Shown: positions 34,272 to 42,686 of the stretch, piece by piece
Numbering within the stretch: the stretch's first letter is position 1
Layout of the letters: each line of letters begins with the position of its first letter
Origin: Rhodanobacteraceae bacterium
GTDB lineage: Bacteria > Pseudomonadota > Gammaproteobacteria > Xanthomonadales > SZUA-5
Reading direction: 5' to 3'
Length of the DNA: 64,000 nt
NCBI GenBank assembly: GCA_016713135.1
Contig: JADJPR010000023.1
Coordinates: 804,336 to 868,335, forward strand
Notes under the pieces: generated by a model
Database searches by the model: none
Told to the model about the DNA's origin: nothing
Seen by the model: the letters and a program-made list of their open reading frames with translations, nothing else
Position numbers and translations under genes: made by a program

Positions 34272-34433
34272 ATGAATATCGTCGGCGTCTCGGCCTTCTA
34301 TCACGATGCCGGCTGTTGCCTGCTGCGCGACGGAATACTGGCGGCTGCGATCGAGGAAGAACGCTGCTCGCGGATCGAGCACGACGCGCGCCTGCCGGTG
34401 CAGGCATTCCGCCAGTGCCGAGGATGGACGTAG
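34272..34433 (+). pseudogene. Carbamoyltransferase (NodU/CmcH family) N-terminal stub
   Basis: From the ATG at 34272, 53 codons read as the conserved start of NodU/CmcH-type O-carbamoyltransferases: MNIVGVSAFYHDAGCCLLRD, then IEEERCSRIEHDARLPVQAF. The family is normally 500-600 aa. Here homology ends abruptly at the border of a palindromic repeat (34434-34523), giving a TAG stop, and no downstream part exists before hflC. The repeat probably arrived with, or after, a deletion. With the MbtH-like gene it suggests the remains of a natural-product or glycan-modification locus. Confidence 0.88.
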
Positions 34434-34523
34434 TCCGCCGGTACGCGCGCAGCGCATTCCCCGGGTACTTGCCGCCAGCCCCAGGCGGTGAGTCGCTGCG
34501 CGACACACCGCCCTACGCAAAAT
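34434..34523. repeat. ~88-bp palindromic repeat truncating the carbamoyltransferase
   Basis: An inverted near-copy of 18813-18907: shared words include GTACGCGCGCAGCGC, GGGTACTTGCCGCCAGCC and ACACCGCCCTACGC, with only scattered differences. It has internal dyad symmetry and lies between the carbamoyltransferase stub and the 3' end of hflC. Confidence 0.85.
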
Positions 34524-34539
34524 CAATCCCTGCGAGCGT

Positions 34540-35484
34540 TCACTGACCGCGCTTGCGCGTCGACTCCAGGTACTTGAAGAACTCCGAATCCGCGCCGAGC
34601 ACCAGGGTGGTGTTCTCACCCATGGCCTGGTAGCTCTCGAGGGTGCTCATGAAGGCGTAGAACTCGGGGTCGGCGCCGTAGGACTCGCCGTAGATGCGGG
34701 TGGCTTCGGCGTCCGCCTTGCCGCGGATCTCGGCGGCCTGGCGCTCGGCCTCGGAGCGGATGGTGCGCAGCTCGCGCTCCATTTCGCCGAGGATTTCCTG
34801 GCTGCGGCCCTGGCCTTCGGAACGGAAGCGCTCGGCGATCGACTGGCGCTCGGAGATCATGCGGTTCTCCACCTGCGCGCGCACGCTGTCGATGTAATTG
34901 ATGCGCTTGAGGCGCACATCGACCAGTTCGATGCCGAGTTCCGGCGTCTGCTTGGCGGCGGCGTGCAGGATTTCCTGCTCCAGCTTCTCGCGGCCCTTCT
35001 TCGGCTTGTCCAGGTCCACCTCGATCGTGACGCCTTCGTCTTTCAGCACCTTGGCATCCACCGCCCAATCGGCCGAACGCACGATTTCCTCGAGGTCGGT
35101 GCCGGAGATGATGTCGCGCACGGCCGAGTCGATGATGTCGTCGAGGCGCGTGCGCGCGCCGGCTTCGTCGCGCACCGACTGCATGAACTTCAGCGGATCG
35201 GTGATCTTCCAGCGCGCGGTCGCGTCGACCAGAATGAACTCGCGGCCGAGGGTGGGCACCTGCGAGACATCGCCGTCCCACGGCATGATGCGTTTGTCGA
35301 AGCGGCGCACGTCCTGGATGAAGGGCTTCTTCCAGTGCAGCCCGGGCTCGGTGATGACCTCGCCCACTGGCTCGCCGAACTGCACGATGATTCCCTGCTC
35401 GGCCTGGTCGATGACGAACATGGCCGGCTTCAACGCCAGCGCGACCAGCGCCAGCAGCACGATGATCGAAAACAGGCGCGTCAT
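34540..35484 (-). CDS. hflC: HflC, FtsH protease modulator (SPFH family)
   Basis: A 314-aa type II membrane protein: N-terminal span (~4-22, FSIIVLLALVALALKPAMFV), then an SPFH/band-7 domain beginning VIDQAEQGIIVQFGEPVGEV and a long charged helix (SIAERFRSEGQGRSQEILGE). With HflK it forms the cage around FtsH that controls membrane-protein and lambda cII turnover. The ATG overlaps the hflK stop by 4 bp. The C-terminal ESTRKRGQ tail is normal. Confidence 0.95.
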   Translation of the reverse strand: MTRLFSIIVLLALVALALKPAMFVIDQAEQGIIVQFGEPVGEVITEPGLHWKKPFIQDVRRFDKRIMPWDGDVSQVPTLGREFILVDATARWKITDPLKFMQSVRDEAGARTRLDDIIDSAVRDIISGTDLEEIVRSADWAVDAKVLKDEGVTIEVDLDKPKKGREKLEQEILHAAAKQTPELGIELVDVRLKRINYIDSVRAQVENRMISERQSIAERFRSEGQGRSQEILGEMERELRTIRSEAERQAAEIRGKADAEATRIYGESYGADPEFYAFMSTLESYQAMGENTTLVLGADSEFFKYLESTRKRGQ

Positions 35485-36528
35485 TGGGCATTCTCCTTGC
35501 GGGCCTTGTCACCCACGTTCATCAGCGGAACAGGCGACATCTGGCCGTCCTTGACCACCATCACGGTGCCCACCTTCGGCAGCACGTTGTAGATGGTTTC
35601 CAGATACAAGCGGGTACGGGTCACATCCGGCGCGCTGCGGTACTCGGCCAGGATGGCGTTGAAGCGCGCCGTCTGGCCCTTGGCGTAGTTGATGCGTTCA
35701 GTGGCGTAGCCCTGGGCCTCGGACAACGCGCGGTTAGCTTCACCGCGAGCCTTCGGGATTTCCTGGTTGGCCTGCTTGGTGGCCTCGTTGATCATCCGCT
35801 CGCGCTCCTGGCGCGCCTCGTTGACCTCGTTGAAAGCTGGCTTCACCGCAGCCGGCGGAACCACGTCCTGCAGCTCCACCGTGACCACGTGGATACCGTT
35901 ATCGTAGGCGCTCATCGCCTTCTGGATCTCATCGCGCGCCAGCGCGGCGATCGCCACGCGCGCGGTGGTCAGCACCTCGCTGCCGAGGCGGTTGCCGACC
36001 ACCCGGCGCATCACCGACTCGGAGATGTCGCGCAGGGTGCGGTCCGGATCGCGCTGCTGGTAGAGGTACTTCATCGGATCGGCGATGCGGTACTGCACAA
36101 CCCACTCGACATCGATGATGTTGAGGTCGCCTGAGAGCATCAGCGACTCGTCCGGGAAGTCCTCGGTGGAATAGGAGGAGCGCTCGTCATCGCTGCCGGC
36201 GGTGCGGAAGCCGAACTCCTGCTTCATCACCCGCTCGGTGGCGACCTTCTGCACGCTGTCGATGCCGAAGGGCAGCTTGAAGTGCAGGCCGGGATCGTTG
36301 ATCGACACCACCTTGCCGAAACGCTTGACCACGGCGCGCTCCTCCGGCTGCACCGTGTAGTAGGAGCTGAGCAGGCCCCAGACGATGAAGCCGAGGACGA
36401 TGACCACCATCAGGCCGTAGCTGCGCGAACTGCCGCCACCCGCCGTCGATCCCTTGCTGCCGCCATTGGCCGCACCGCGTGCGGCTGCTTTTGAACAGTT
36501 CCGCCACCTTGTCGCCGGGATCGCTCAT
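35481..36528 (-). CDS. hflK: HflK, FtsH protease modulator (apparent N-terminal frameshift)
   Basis: The main frame (from 36410 down) is HflK: membrane span MVVIVLGFIVWGLLSSYYTV, SPFH domain (QPEERAVVKRFGKVVS), the HflK segment YLYQQRDPDRTLRDISESVMR, and a C-terminal PLMNVGDKARKENAQ. Upstream in this frame the glycine-rich HflK linker (NGGSKGSTAGGGSSRSYG) continues, but no start codon occurs. The best start, ATG at 36526-36528 (SDPGDKVAELFK), is in another frame. The two join cleanly if one base is removed from the T4 run at 36489-36492 (A4 in the gene). This may be a sequencing error. It is co-transcribed with hflC by 4-bp overlap. Confidence 0.88.
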
Positions 36529-36712
36529 GCGCCTGTCTCCGAATGTGACTGGCGACAAGCATACGCAGGTATCCGCCATTTCGGCCCATGGATGTAGGCA
36601 CCCTTTGCCCCCGCAGAGCCCAGCGTGCTCGAGTTTTCTCCGCTGCGGAGCCTGCGACGGTCGTGAGGGCACCCAGGCTGAGCAAGCCCGGCTCTACCCC
36701 TTGGCCAAGGTC

Positions 36713-38329
36713 TCAGCGCACCCTTTGCGCGCGCTGTTCGATGCCGCTCTGGTGCAGCACCACGGCGGTCACCTCGCCTTGCGCATCGCGTTCGAAGGCG
36801 AGTTCCGCATCGACCACCTTGTAGAAAAATCGGTCGGCGCTGCGCGGGTAGACCGGGAACACCGGTTGCCCCGCCAGCCGCGCCAGCAACTGTCGGTCGT
36901 CGAGGCTGACATCAAGATCGACGCCGGGCGCGAAGCGGTACTTGCCGACCAGCGTGGCGAGCGCCGTCGCGCCCACCTCGATCTCCTGGCGCTGCTGGCT
37001 GAGCGCCACCGGATGCGTGCGTAGTGCCTTCTGCAACTGGCCGCCCTGCGCCAGTTCGAGCGCCTTCACCTCGCCGCCCTCGCGCAGGAAATGCAGCGCA
37101 GCGTCGATCTCGCCGAGCGCATACCAGTCGTCGCCAAGTGCTTGCAGTTCGAAGGCCGGCTGGCCGCTGGCCTGCGCGACCAGCAGGCCCTGCTCGCGGT
37201 ACACGCCGATGCCGAACTGCGGTGCGAGCTGGTACTGGCCGAAGACCGATTCGTCGACCGCGACTTCGCGCGGCTCGATAGGCGCGACGCCGAGCGCGCG
37301 CAGCGCAACGTCGGTCGGATCGGCGTCCCCGCTGACCAGCACGGCGACACCGACGCCGAGGTCGGGCCGGAATCCGACCACGCTGTGGAAGCCGGCGGTG
37401 CCGCCGTTGTGCCAGTAGACCGGCTGGCCGTCGGCGCGGGCGACGTGCCAGACGCGGGTGATCTCGAAATCGCCGGCTGCGCCGAGCACGCGCAGGTCCT
37501 CGGCCAGCGCGTGCTTGAGATCGTGCTGGTGATGGCCGAGGTAGGCTTGCACCAGCCGGCCGAGGTCGCCCGCGCTGCCCCACAGCGATCCGGCGCCGGC
37601 GAGCGCATCGTCGAAGCCCCAGGCCTGCACCGGCTTGCCGCCCTGGATCGCGCGCGCCGCCCGTTCTCCCGGTCGGAAACTGGTGTGGTCCAGCCGCAAT
37701 GGCGCGATCAGCCGGTTCTCGATCGCCGCGTGGTAGCCCGCGCCATCGTGGCGACCAAGCAGGTAGCCCAGCACGCCGGCGCCGAAGTTGGAGTAGGCGT
37801 AGAAATCGCCGAGCGGCTGCTGCGCGCGCGCCATCGCCAGCCCCTGCAGCAACTTCGATTCGTCGTATCCGGCGTAAGGATCGACGGTGTTGCCGAGGTC
37901 CAGGTTGGGCGGCAGGCGCGGCAGGCCGCTGCGATGGCTCGCCAGCGCCTCGAGCGTGACCCGCGCGAGCGCCGGGTTGCCGAGTTGCGCGCCGTCCGGC
38001 AACAAGGCGCCGAGCGTCGATTCGTAGCGCAAGTCGCCCGCTGCCACCGATTCGGCCAGCAGCAGGTTGGTGTAGACCTTGGTGATCGAGCCGATCTGGA
38101 ACTGGCTGTCGGCATCGGGCAGCGCATCCTGGCTGCCGTCGAGGCTGCCGTGGCCAGACACCTCGAGCGTGGCGCCATCGATGCGCGCAAGACTCGCGGC
38201 CGCCAGCCGACCGCCGGCCCGCTCGGCTTCGATCCAGGCCTTCAGCGAGGCAGTGTCGGGCATGCCGGCGTGACTGGTTCCGGCGAGGCCCAGGCTGCAG
38301 GCGACGGTGACAATGGCGATCGGGTTCAT
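36713..38329 (-). CDS. Secreted beta-lactamase-fold serine hydrolase
   Basis: A 538-aa exported class-C-beta-lactamase-like hydrolase. It has a signal peptide (~1-21, SLGLAGTSHA), catalytic SxxK in GSITKVYT, YxN as YSN in FYAYSNFG, and an HxG motif HNGG in place of KTG, as in esterases/D-aminopeptidases of this fold. The last ~170 residues form a separate beta domain (VGKYRFAPGVDLDVSLDDRQLL) like that of Pab87/FmtA-type proteins. Its substrate, a D-amino acid peptide or ester, is unknown. The start overlaps the stop of the preceding membrane-protein gene by 4 bp (ATGA), placing it last in a sigma factor operon. Confidence 0.92.
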   Translation of the reverse strand: MNPIAIVTVACSLGLAGTSHAGMPDTASLKAWIEAERAGGRLAAASLARIDGATLEVSGHGSLDGSQDALPDADSQFQIGSITKVYTNLLLAESVAAGDLRYESTLGALLPDGAQLGNPALARVTLEALASHRSGLPRLPPNLDLGNTVDPYAGYDESKLLQGLAMARAQQPLGDFYAYSNFGAGVLGYLLGRHDGAGYHAAIENRLIAPLRLDHTSFRPGERAARAIQGGKPVQAWGFDDALAGAGSLWGSAGDLGRLVQAYLGHHQHDLKHALAEDLRVLGAAGDFEITRVWHVARADGQPVYWHNGGTAGFHSVVGFRPDLGVGVAVLVSGDADPTDVALRALGVAPIEPREVAVDESVFGQYQLAPQFGIGVYREQGLLVAQASGQPAFELQALGDDWYALGEIDAALHFLREGGEVKALELAQGGQLQKALRTHPVALSQQRQEIEVGATALATLVGKYRFAPGVDLDVSLDDRQLLARLAGQPVFPVYPRSADRFFYKVVDAELAFERDAQGEVTAVVLHQSGIEQRAQRVR

Positions 38330-38919
38330 GGGTCCTGCTCCTCGTTGAGTTGGGTCAACCGGGTCTGGATCAGATCTGCCTGCGCGCGGAACTGGGTGCG
38401 TGCCGCGTAGCGGTTGGCCCAGCCGATCAGCATGCAGAACGCGATGACGATGGCGGCGTAGATCCACTTGCCCGGCGTGATCGGGCCGCTGGAGAAAGTC
38501 AGCCCGAGTACCCCGATCGCGCACGGCGCGAGGTACCAGAGCCAGATCGCTTCGAGCATGCGCGCCTGCTCCAGCAAGGCTGCGCGTTCGGCCTGCAGGT
38601 ACTCGCGGAGCGGCCGGGTGGGATCGGGGCGCGGCCGCAGGCTGCGCGCGCGCCACAGCCGCAGCGGCACCCAGGCCGCCCACACGGCGAGCAGGCTGGC
38701 CCATCCGGCCGGCAGCCACTGCGCCTTCAGCCCGTAGCGCAAGGCGATGTAGCCGAAGAACGGCGCCACGATCAGCGCGCACAAGGTCTCCAGCAGGTCG
38801 CGTCGCCATACCTGGGCGTGCAACTTGCTCTCGCGCTTGCGCACTTCGGCGAGCGCCGCCTCGAAGGCCGGCGGTGCGCCGCCCTGCTGCCACTGTTGCC
38901 GGATCGATTGCCAGTCCAT
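38326..38919 (-). CDS. Four-span membrane protein, putative anti-sigma factor
   Basis: A 197-aa protein with an N-terminal soluble ~45 aa (MDWQSIRQQWQQGG, AFEAALAEVRKRESK) and four hydrophobic spans (near 50-70, 76-93, 125-145, 152-172). It is sandwiched between an ECF sigma gene (1-bp stop/start overlap) and the serine hydrolase (4-bp overlap). By position and topology it is most likely the membrane-bound regulator of that sigma factor, though no zinc-finger or known anti-sigma motif is visible; the family is not recognised. Confidence 0.8.
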   Translation of the reverse strand: MDWQSIRQQWQQGGAPPAFEAALAEVRKRESKLHAQVWRRDLLETLCALIVAPFFGYIALRYGLKAQWLPAGWASLLAVWAAWVPLRLWRARSLRPRPDPTRPLREYLQAERAALLEQARMLEAIWLWYLAPCAIGVLGLTFSSGPITPGKWIYAAIVIAFCMLIGWANRYAARTQFRAQADLIQTRLTQLNEEQDP

Positions 38920-39401
38920 CAGTCGTGCTCCAGAAATCGTGCCTCGAAGAGTTGCCGCAGGCGGGTCATGCGGATGGCCACTGCGTTCACGCTCAGCCCG
39001 AGTACTTCGGCGATCTGCTCGCGCTCCAGTCCTTCCAGGTCGAGCAGCAGTAGCGCGCGCTGCAGCGGGTCGAGTTCGGCCAGGAAGTTCTCCAGCACCT
39101 GCAACTCGCCGTGCGCAGCGCCCGCATCGCCTGCCTCGGGGATGCTGTCCAGCGCTTGCTGCGGCGGTCGCGGCCGGCGCTGGTGGCTGAGCGCGGTGTT
39201 CAGAGCAACCCGGTAAACCCAGGTCGCCGCGCCGCTGCGCCCCTCGAATCCGCGGAAGCCCCGCCACAGTTGCAAGTGCATTTCCTGCAGCAGGTCGCGC
39301 ACCTCGGCGGGTTCGGCGTAGTGCCGCGCAAGCCGCTGCAGCGTGCCGTGGTTGGCGCGCAGCAACTCGATGTAAGCCTGCTCGTCGGCTGGGGTGCTCA
39401 T
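38919..39401 (-). CDS. ECF-type RNA polymerase sigma factor
   Basis: A 160-aa sigma factor. Region 2 is RDLLQEMHLQLWRGFRGFEG followed by ATWVYRVALNTALSHQRR; region 4 is LDPLQRALLLLDLEGLEREQIAEVLGLSVNAVAIRMTRLRQ. The start ATG at 39399-39401 gives MSTPADEQAY; more upstream codons are not family-like. The first gene of a three-gene operon with a membrane protein and a secreted serine hydrolase, it probably drives its own operon in response to an envelope signal. Confidence 0.94.
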   Translation of the reverse strand: MSTPADEQAYIELLRANHGTLQRLARHYAEPAEVRDLLQEMHLQLWRGFRGFEGRSGAATWVYRVALNTALSHQRRPRPPQQALDSIPEAGDAGAAHGELQVLENFLAELDPLQRALLLLDLEGLEREQIAEVLGLSVNAVAIRMTRLRQLFEARFLEHD

Positions 39402-39679
39402 GCTGGGATTTCGTGGTTGCTTGCAGAGGATTGGTCGTAGCGGCGTCCGGATTTTTTCGCGCACTCGGGCATGCTCGTCGATTCACCGCCTGTGCGAACC
39501 CGCTGCGCGTGATCGATCTGCTCGAATGGCCGCAGCTCAGTTGGGTGAAGACGGGCGCTTGCGCGCCACTGGCGCGCGCCCGGCTGAACGCCCGGCGGCT
39601 GTGCCGACGGGCCGGATATCCAACCCTTGGGCTCGCGCCGGCGGCGTTCATGCGCCCGCGCTATGATTGGCGGCTCACT

Positions 39680-39753
39680 GCCCCCGTAGCTCAGTTGGAT
39701 AGAGCGTCCCCCTCCTAAGGGGAAGGTCGCACGTTCGAATCGTGTCGGGGGCG
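39680..39753 (+). tRNA. tRNA-Arg (anticodon CCT)
   Basis: A full cloverleaf: acceptor GCCCCCG pairs with CGGGGGC; D-arm GCTC...GAGC; anticodon stem TCCCC/GGGGA with loop CTCCTAA (anticodon CCT at 39714-39716); T-arm GCACG-TTCGAAT-CGTGT; discriminator G. CCA is not encoded. It reads AGG codons. Confidence 0.95.
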
Positions 39754-39761
39754 CGCACTTT

Positions 39762-39865
39762 CGGGAGGGCACGAGGGCACGAAGGCACGAGGGCACGGTA
39801 GAGCAGGAGCTGGCCAGCTCTTGCTTTTACGTGCCTTCGTGCCCTCTTGCCCTCGTGCCCTCCTG
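39762..39865. repeat. Palindromic repeat with GGGCACGAG arms after tRNA-Arg
   Basis: The left arm has tandem GGGCACGAG/GGCACGAAG words (39766-39796), the right arm CGTGCCTTCGTGCCCTC... is its reverse complement (~39831-39865), and the loop is GTAGAGCAGGAGCTGGCC. The same family as 26480-26577. It lies between the tRNA and the dehydrogenase gene and could act as a terminator-like hairpin. Confidence 0.85.
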
Positions 39866-39885
39866 CACCACGCAGGAGCCCCACC

Positions 39886-41418
39886 ATGTCCCACGCAGTC
39901 CTCTCCGCGCTCGGCCTGTCGGCCGACAACAGCGGCACCTACCTCGGCAACGGCGAATGGTCGACGACCACCGATGCCGGCACGCTGACCTCGGTCAACC
40001 CGGCCACCGGCGAGGTGATCGCGCGTACTTACGCGTCCAGCCGTGCCGACTACGACACGATCATGGCGCGCGCGGAAGCCGCGTTCAAAATCTGGCGCAC
40101 CACGCCGGCGCCGCGTCGCGGCGAGGCGATCCGCCTGTGCGGCGAGGCACTGCGCAAGCACAAGGACGCGCTCGGCTCGCTGGTCACGCTGGAGATGGGC
40201 AAGATCAAGCCGGAAGGCGACGGTGAAGTGCAGGAGATGATCGACATCGCCGACTTCGCGGTCGGCCTGTCGCGCCAGCTGTACGGCAACAGCATGCACT
40301 CGGAGCGCCCGGGCCACCGGATGTACGAGCAGTGGCATCCGCTCGGCATCGTCGGCGTGATCAGCGCCTTCAACTTCCCGGTCGCGGTGTGGAGCTGGAA
40401 CGCCTTCCTCGCCGCGGTGTGCGGCGACATCACCATCTGGAAGCCCTCGCCGAAGACCCCGCTGTGCGCGATCGCCTCGATGAAGATCTGCAATGAGGCG
40501 CTGCGCGCGGCCGGCTTCCCGGACATCTTCTTCCTGTTCAACGACAGCGGCATCGAGCTGAGCCAGGCTTTCGTCGACGACCACCGCATCCCGCTGATGA
40601 GCTTCACCGGCTCCACCGCGGTCGGCCGCACTGTCGGCGAGCGCGTCGCCCGCCGCATGGGCCGCAGCTTGCTGGAACTCGGCGGCAACAACGCGATCAT
40701 CGTCGATGCGTCGGCCGACCTGAAACTGGCGATCCCGGCGATCGTGTTCGGCGCGGTCGGCACCGCCGGCCAGCGCTGCACCACCACGCGCCGGCTGATC
40801 GTGCACCGCTCGCTGGTTGCCGACCTGACCGCCTCGCTGGTCAAGGCCTACAAGCAGGTCGAATCGCGCATCGGCAACCCGCTGGAGGCCGGCACGCTGA
40901 TGGGCCCGCTGATCGACCAGGCCTCGGTGGCGCGCTACCTGAAGGCGATCGAATCGGCCAAGGCGGCCGGCGGCAGCGTGCTGACCGGTGGCGCGGTGGT
41001 CGAACGCAGCGGCAACTACGTGCTGCCGACGATCATCTCCGGCGTGTCGCCGGACTGCGACGCGGTGCAGACGGAAACCTTTGCGCCGATCCTCTACGTG
41101 ATGCCCTTCGACACCCTGGACGAGGCCATCGCAATCCAGAACGGCGTGCCGCAGGGCCTGTCGTCGTCGATCTTCACCACCGATCTGCGCCATGCCGAGC
41201 GTTTCCTGTCCGCGGCCGGCTCCGACTGCGGTATCGCCAACGTCAACATCGGCACCTCCGGCGCCGAGATCGGCGGCGCCTTCGGTGGCGAGAAGGAAAC
41301 CGGCGGCGGCCGCGAGTCCGGTTCGGATTCGTGGAAGATCTACATGCGGCGCCAGACCAACACGATCAACTACTCCGACGCGCTGCCGCTGGCGCAGGGG
41401 ATCAAGTTCGATCTGTGA
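39886..41418 (+). CDS. ALDH7-type aldehyde dehydrogenase (piperideine-6-carboxylate / aminoadipate-semialdehyde dehydrogenase-like)
   Basis: A 510-aa NAD(P)-dependent aldehyde dehydrogenase. It shows VISAFNFPVAVWSWN (cofactor cleft), SFTGSTAVGRTVGERVA, the catalytic Glu in LELGGNNAIIV and the catalytic Cys in GTAGQRCTTTRR. The ALDH7/antiquitin-type C-terminus GTSGAEIGGAFGGEKETGGGRESGSDSWK is split here by known family spacing. These enzymes oxidise alpha-aminoadipate semialdehyde in lysine catabolism or detoxify aldehydes. The ATG at 39886 follows AGGAG. It stands alone between repeats. Confidence 0.93.
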   Translation: MSHAVLSALGLSADNSGTYLGNGEWSTTTDAGTLTSVNPATGEVIARTYASSRADYDTIMARAEAAFKIWRTTPAPRRGEAIRLCGEALRKHKDALGSLVTLEMGKIKPEGDGEVQEMIDIADFAVGLSRQLYGNSMHSERPGHRMYEQWHPLGIVGVISAFNFPVAVWSWNAFLAAVCGDITIWKPSPKTPLCAIASMKICNEALRAAGFPDIFFLFNDSGIELSQAFVDDHRIPLMSFTGSTAVGRTVGERVARRMGRSLLELGGNNAIIVDASADLKLAIPAIVFGAVGTAGQRCTTTRRLIVHRSLVADLTASLVKAYKQVESRIGNPLEAGTLMGPLIDQASVARYLKAIESAKAAGGSVLTGGAVVERSGNYVLPTIISGVSPDCDAVQTETFAPILYVMPFDTLDEAIAIQNGVPQGLSSSIFTTDLRHAERFLSAAGSDCGIANVNIGTSGAEIGGAFGGEKETGGGRESGSDSWKIYMRRQTNTINYSDALPLAQGIKFDL

Positions 41419-41449
41419 TGGGCGGTTGCAGGTGATCGCTGCTGGAGCC

Positions 41450-41469
41450 GAGCAAGCTCGAGCTTGCTC
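41450..41469. terminator. Perfect 20-bp palindrome downstream of the aldehyde dehydrogenase
   Basis: GAGCAAGCTC followed by its exact reverse complement gives a 10-bp stem 32 bp after the stop codon. A second GAGCCGAGCAAGCTCGG lies at ~41490. There is no T-tract, so this is a hairpin that may end or protect the transcripts of the two converging genes rather than a classical terminator. Confidence 0.4.
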
Positions 41470-41528
41470 CGCTGCTTCCGCGAGTTCGGAGCCGAGCAAG
41501 CTCGGCGTCGGGGTCACGGCAGCCGGCG

Positions 41529-42686
41529 TCACCGGAGATTCGCCATCCGCTCGCGGTAAACGCGCTCATCGCCAAGGTAGATGGTCTCGTCCAGCGCCGC
41601 GCGCATGCGCGCGAGCGCGGCGTCGCGGCCGGCCGCGTCGCCCTCGCACTCGGCGATCCGGACGCGTACCCAGTCGATCTCGAAGGAATGTACCAACCCG
41701 GCCTCTGCGCGCAGCAGCCACTCGCGCGCGATGGCCGGATCGTGGTCCAGCTCGATGCTGAGCAGTGCTGCCATCGCCGCGAGCGACTGGCGCAGCCCGT
41801 CCGGGATCTGCTGCCAGCCGGCCAGCGCGGGTTCCAGGATCTGCCGCATCCTCCGGTAGTCGCCACGATCACCTGCGACTGTCGCGTGGATCAGCTGCGC
41901 CGCCAATTTCTCCATGCCCTGGGCGCGGTCGATGTCGAGCGCGGCCAGGTCTTCCGGGTCAAACTCGCGCGGGCGCAAGCCATCGAGGCTGGCGCGGGCG
42001 ATCCGCAGCGCGCGCTGACGCAGTTCCAGCGCTTGCCTGTCGGTGTACGCGCGGATCAGTTGCAACCCATCGGTCTGGAAGCCACCGCTGCGGAAGGGCA
42101 ACAGATTGACCACTCCGAACAGCAGCCCCATCGCGGCAAGCACCGCGGCAAGCACTTTCAATGGCCACCAGGGCAGCAGCGGGAGCATCAGCCACGCGAG
42201 GCCTGCCAGCGCCAGGTTGGCAAAGGGCCCACCGAGCAACATCGCCGCGAAGGCACGGCGGAATCCCGGTCCGTCCGGCAATACCGACTGCGCCAGCCCG
42301 CCGATCCCCTTGAGCGAGCGCACGCGCGTAAAGCGGAAGCCGCGTGGCACCCGCTCCCAGCGCCACGGCCCGATGATCACCCGCAGGATCTTGCCGCCCA
42401 TCCACTGACCGACCAGCGCATGGCCGAGTTCGTGCACCAACACCTGGGCAAACATTGCGAACAGCGCTGCGGGCGCCGCAATCAGCGCCACCAGCGCGGC
42501 GTTGGTATCGGGCGGCGCCACCAGCGACCCGCCTTTCAGCAACAGGATCATCGTGGCTGCCCCGGCGGCCGCACCGACCAGCATCTGCAGCAGCAGCGAC
42601 AGCGATTCGCGCAAATTCATCTTCCGCTGCAATTGGGCCTTCATCGTGGCCGGTTCGATAGGTGGCAGGGCGATGCGTTCGCTCAT
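41529..42686 (-). CDS. M50-family (site-2-protease-like) membrane metalloprotease
   Basis: A 385-aa membrane protein. Spans lie at ~30-55 and 65-88, the zinc motif HEXXH sits in QVLVHELGHALVG, more spans follow at ~165-215, and a second conserved region NLLPFRSGGFQTDGLQ corresponds to the NxxPxxxxDG motif of S2P enzymes. The last ~170 residues are soluble and helical. Such proteases cleave membrane-embedded substrates, often regulators. Its ATG overlaps the stop of an upstream winged-helix regulator gene by 4 bp, so the pair is co-translated and probably works together. Confidence 0.9.
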   Translation of the reverse strand: MSERIALPPIEPATMKAQLQRKMNLRESLSLLLQMLVGAAAGAATMILLLKGGSLVAPPDTNAALVALIAAPAALFAMFAQVLVHELGHALVGQWMGGKILRVIIGPWRWERVPRGFRFTRVRSLKGIGGLAQSVLPDGPGFRRAFAAMLLGGPFANLALAGLAWLMLPLLPWWPLKVLAAVLAAMGLLFGVVNLLPFRSGGFQTDGLQLIRAYTDRQALELRQRALRIARASLDGLRPREFDPEDLAALDIDRAQGMEKLAAQLIHATVAGDRGDYRRMRQILEPALAGWQQIPDGLRQSLAAMAALLSIELDHDPAIAREWLLRAEAGLVHSFEIDWVRVRIAECEGDAAGRDAALARMRAALDETIYLGDERVYRERMANLR

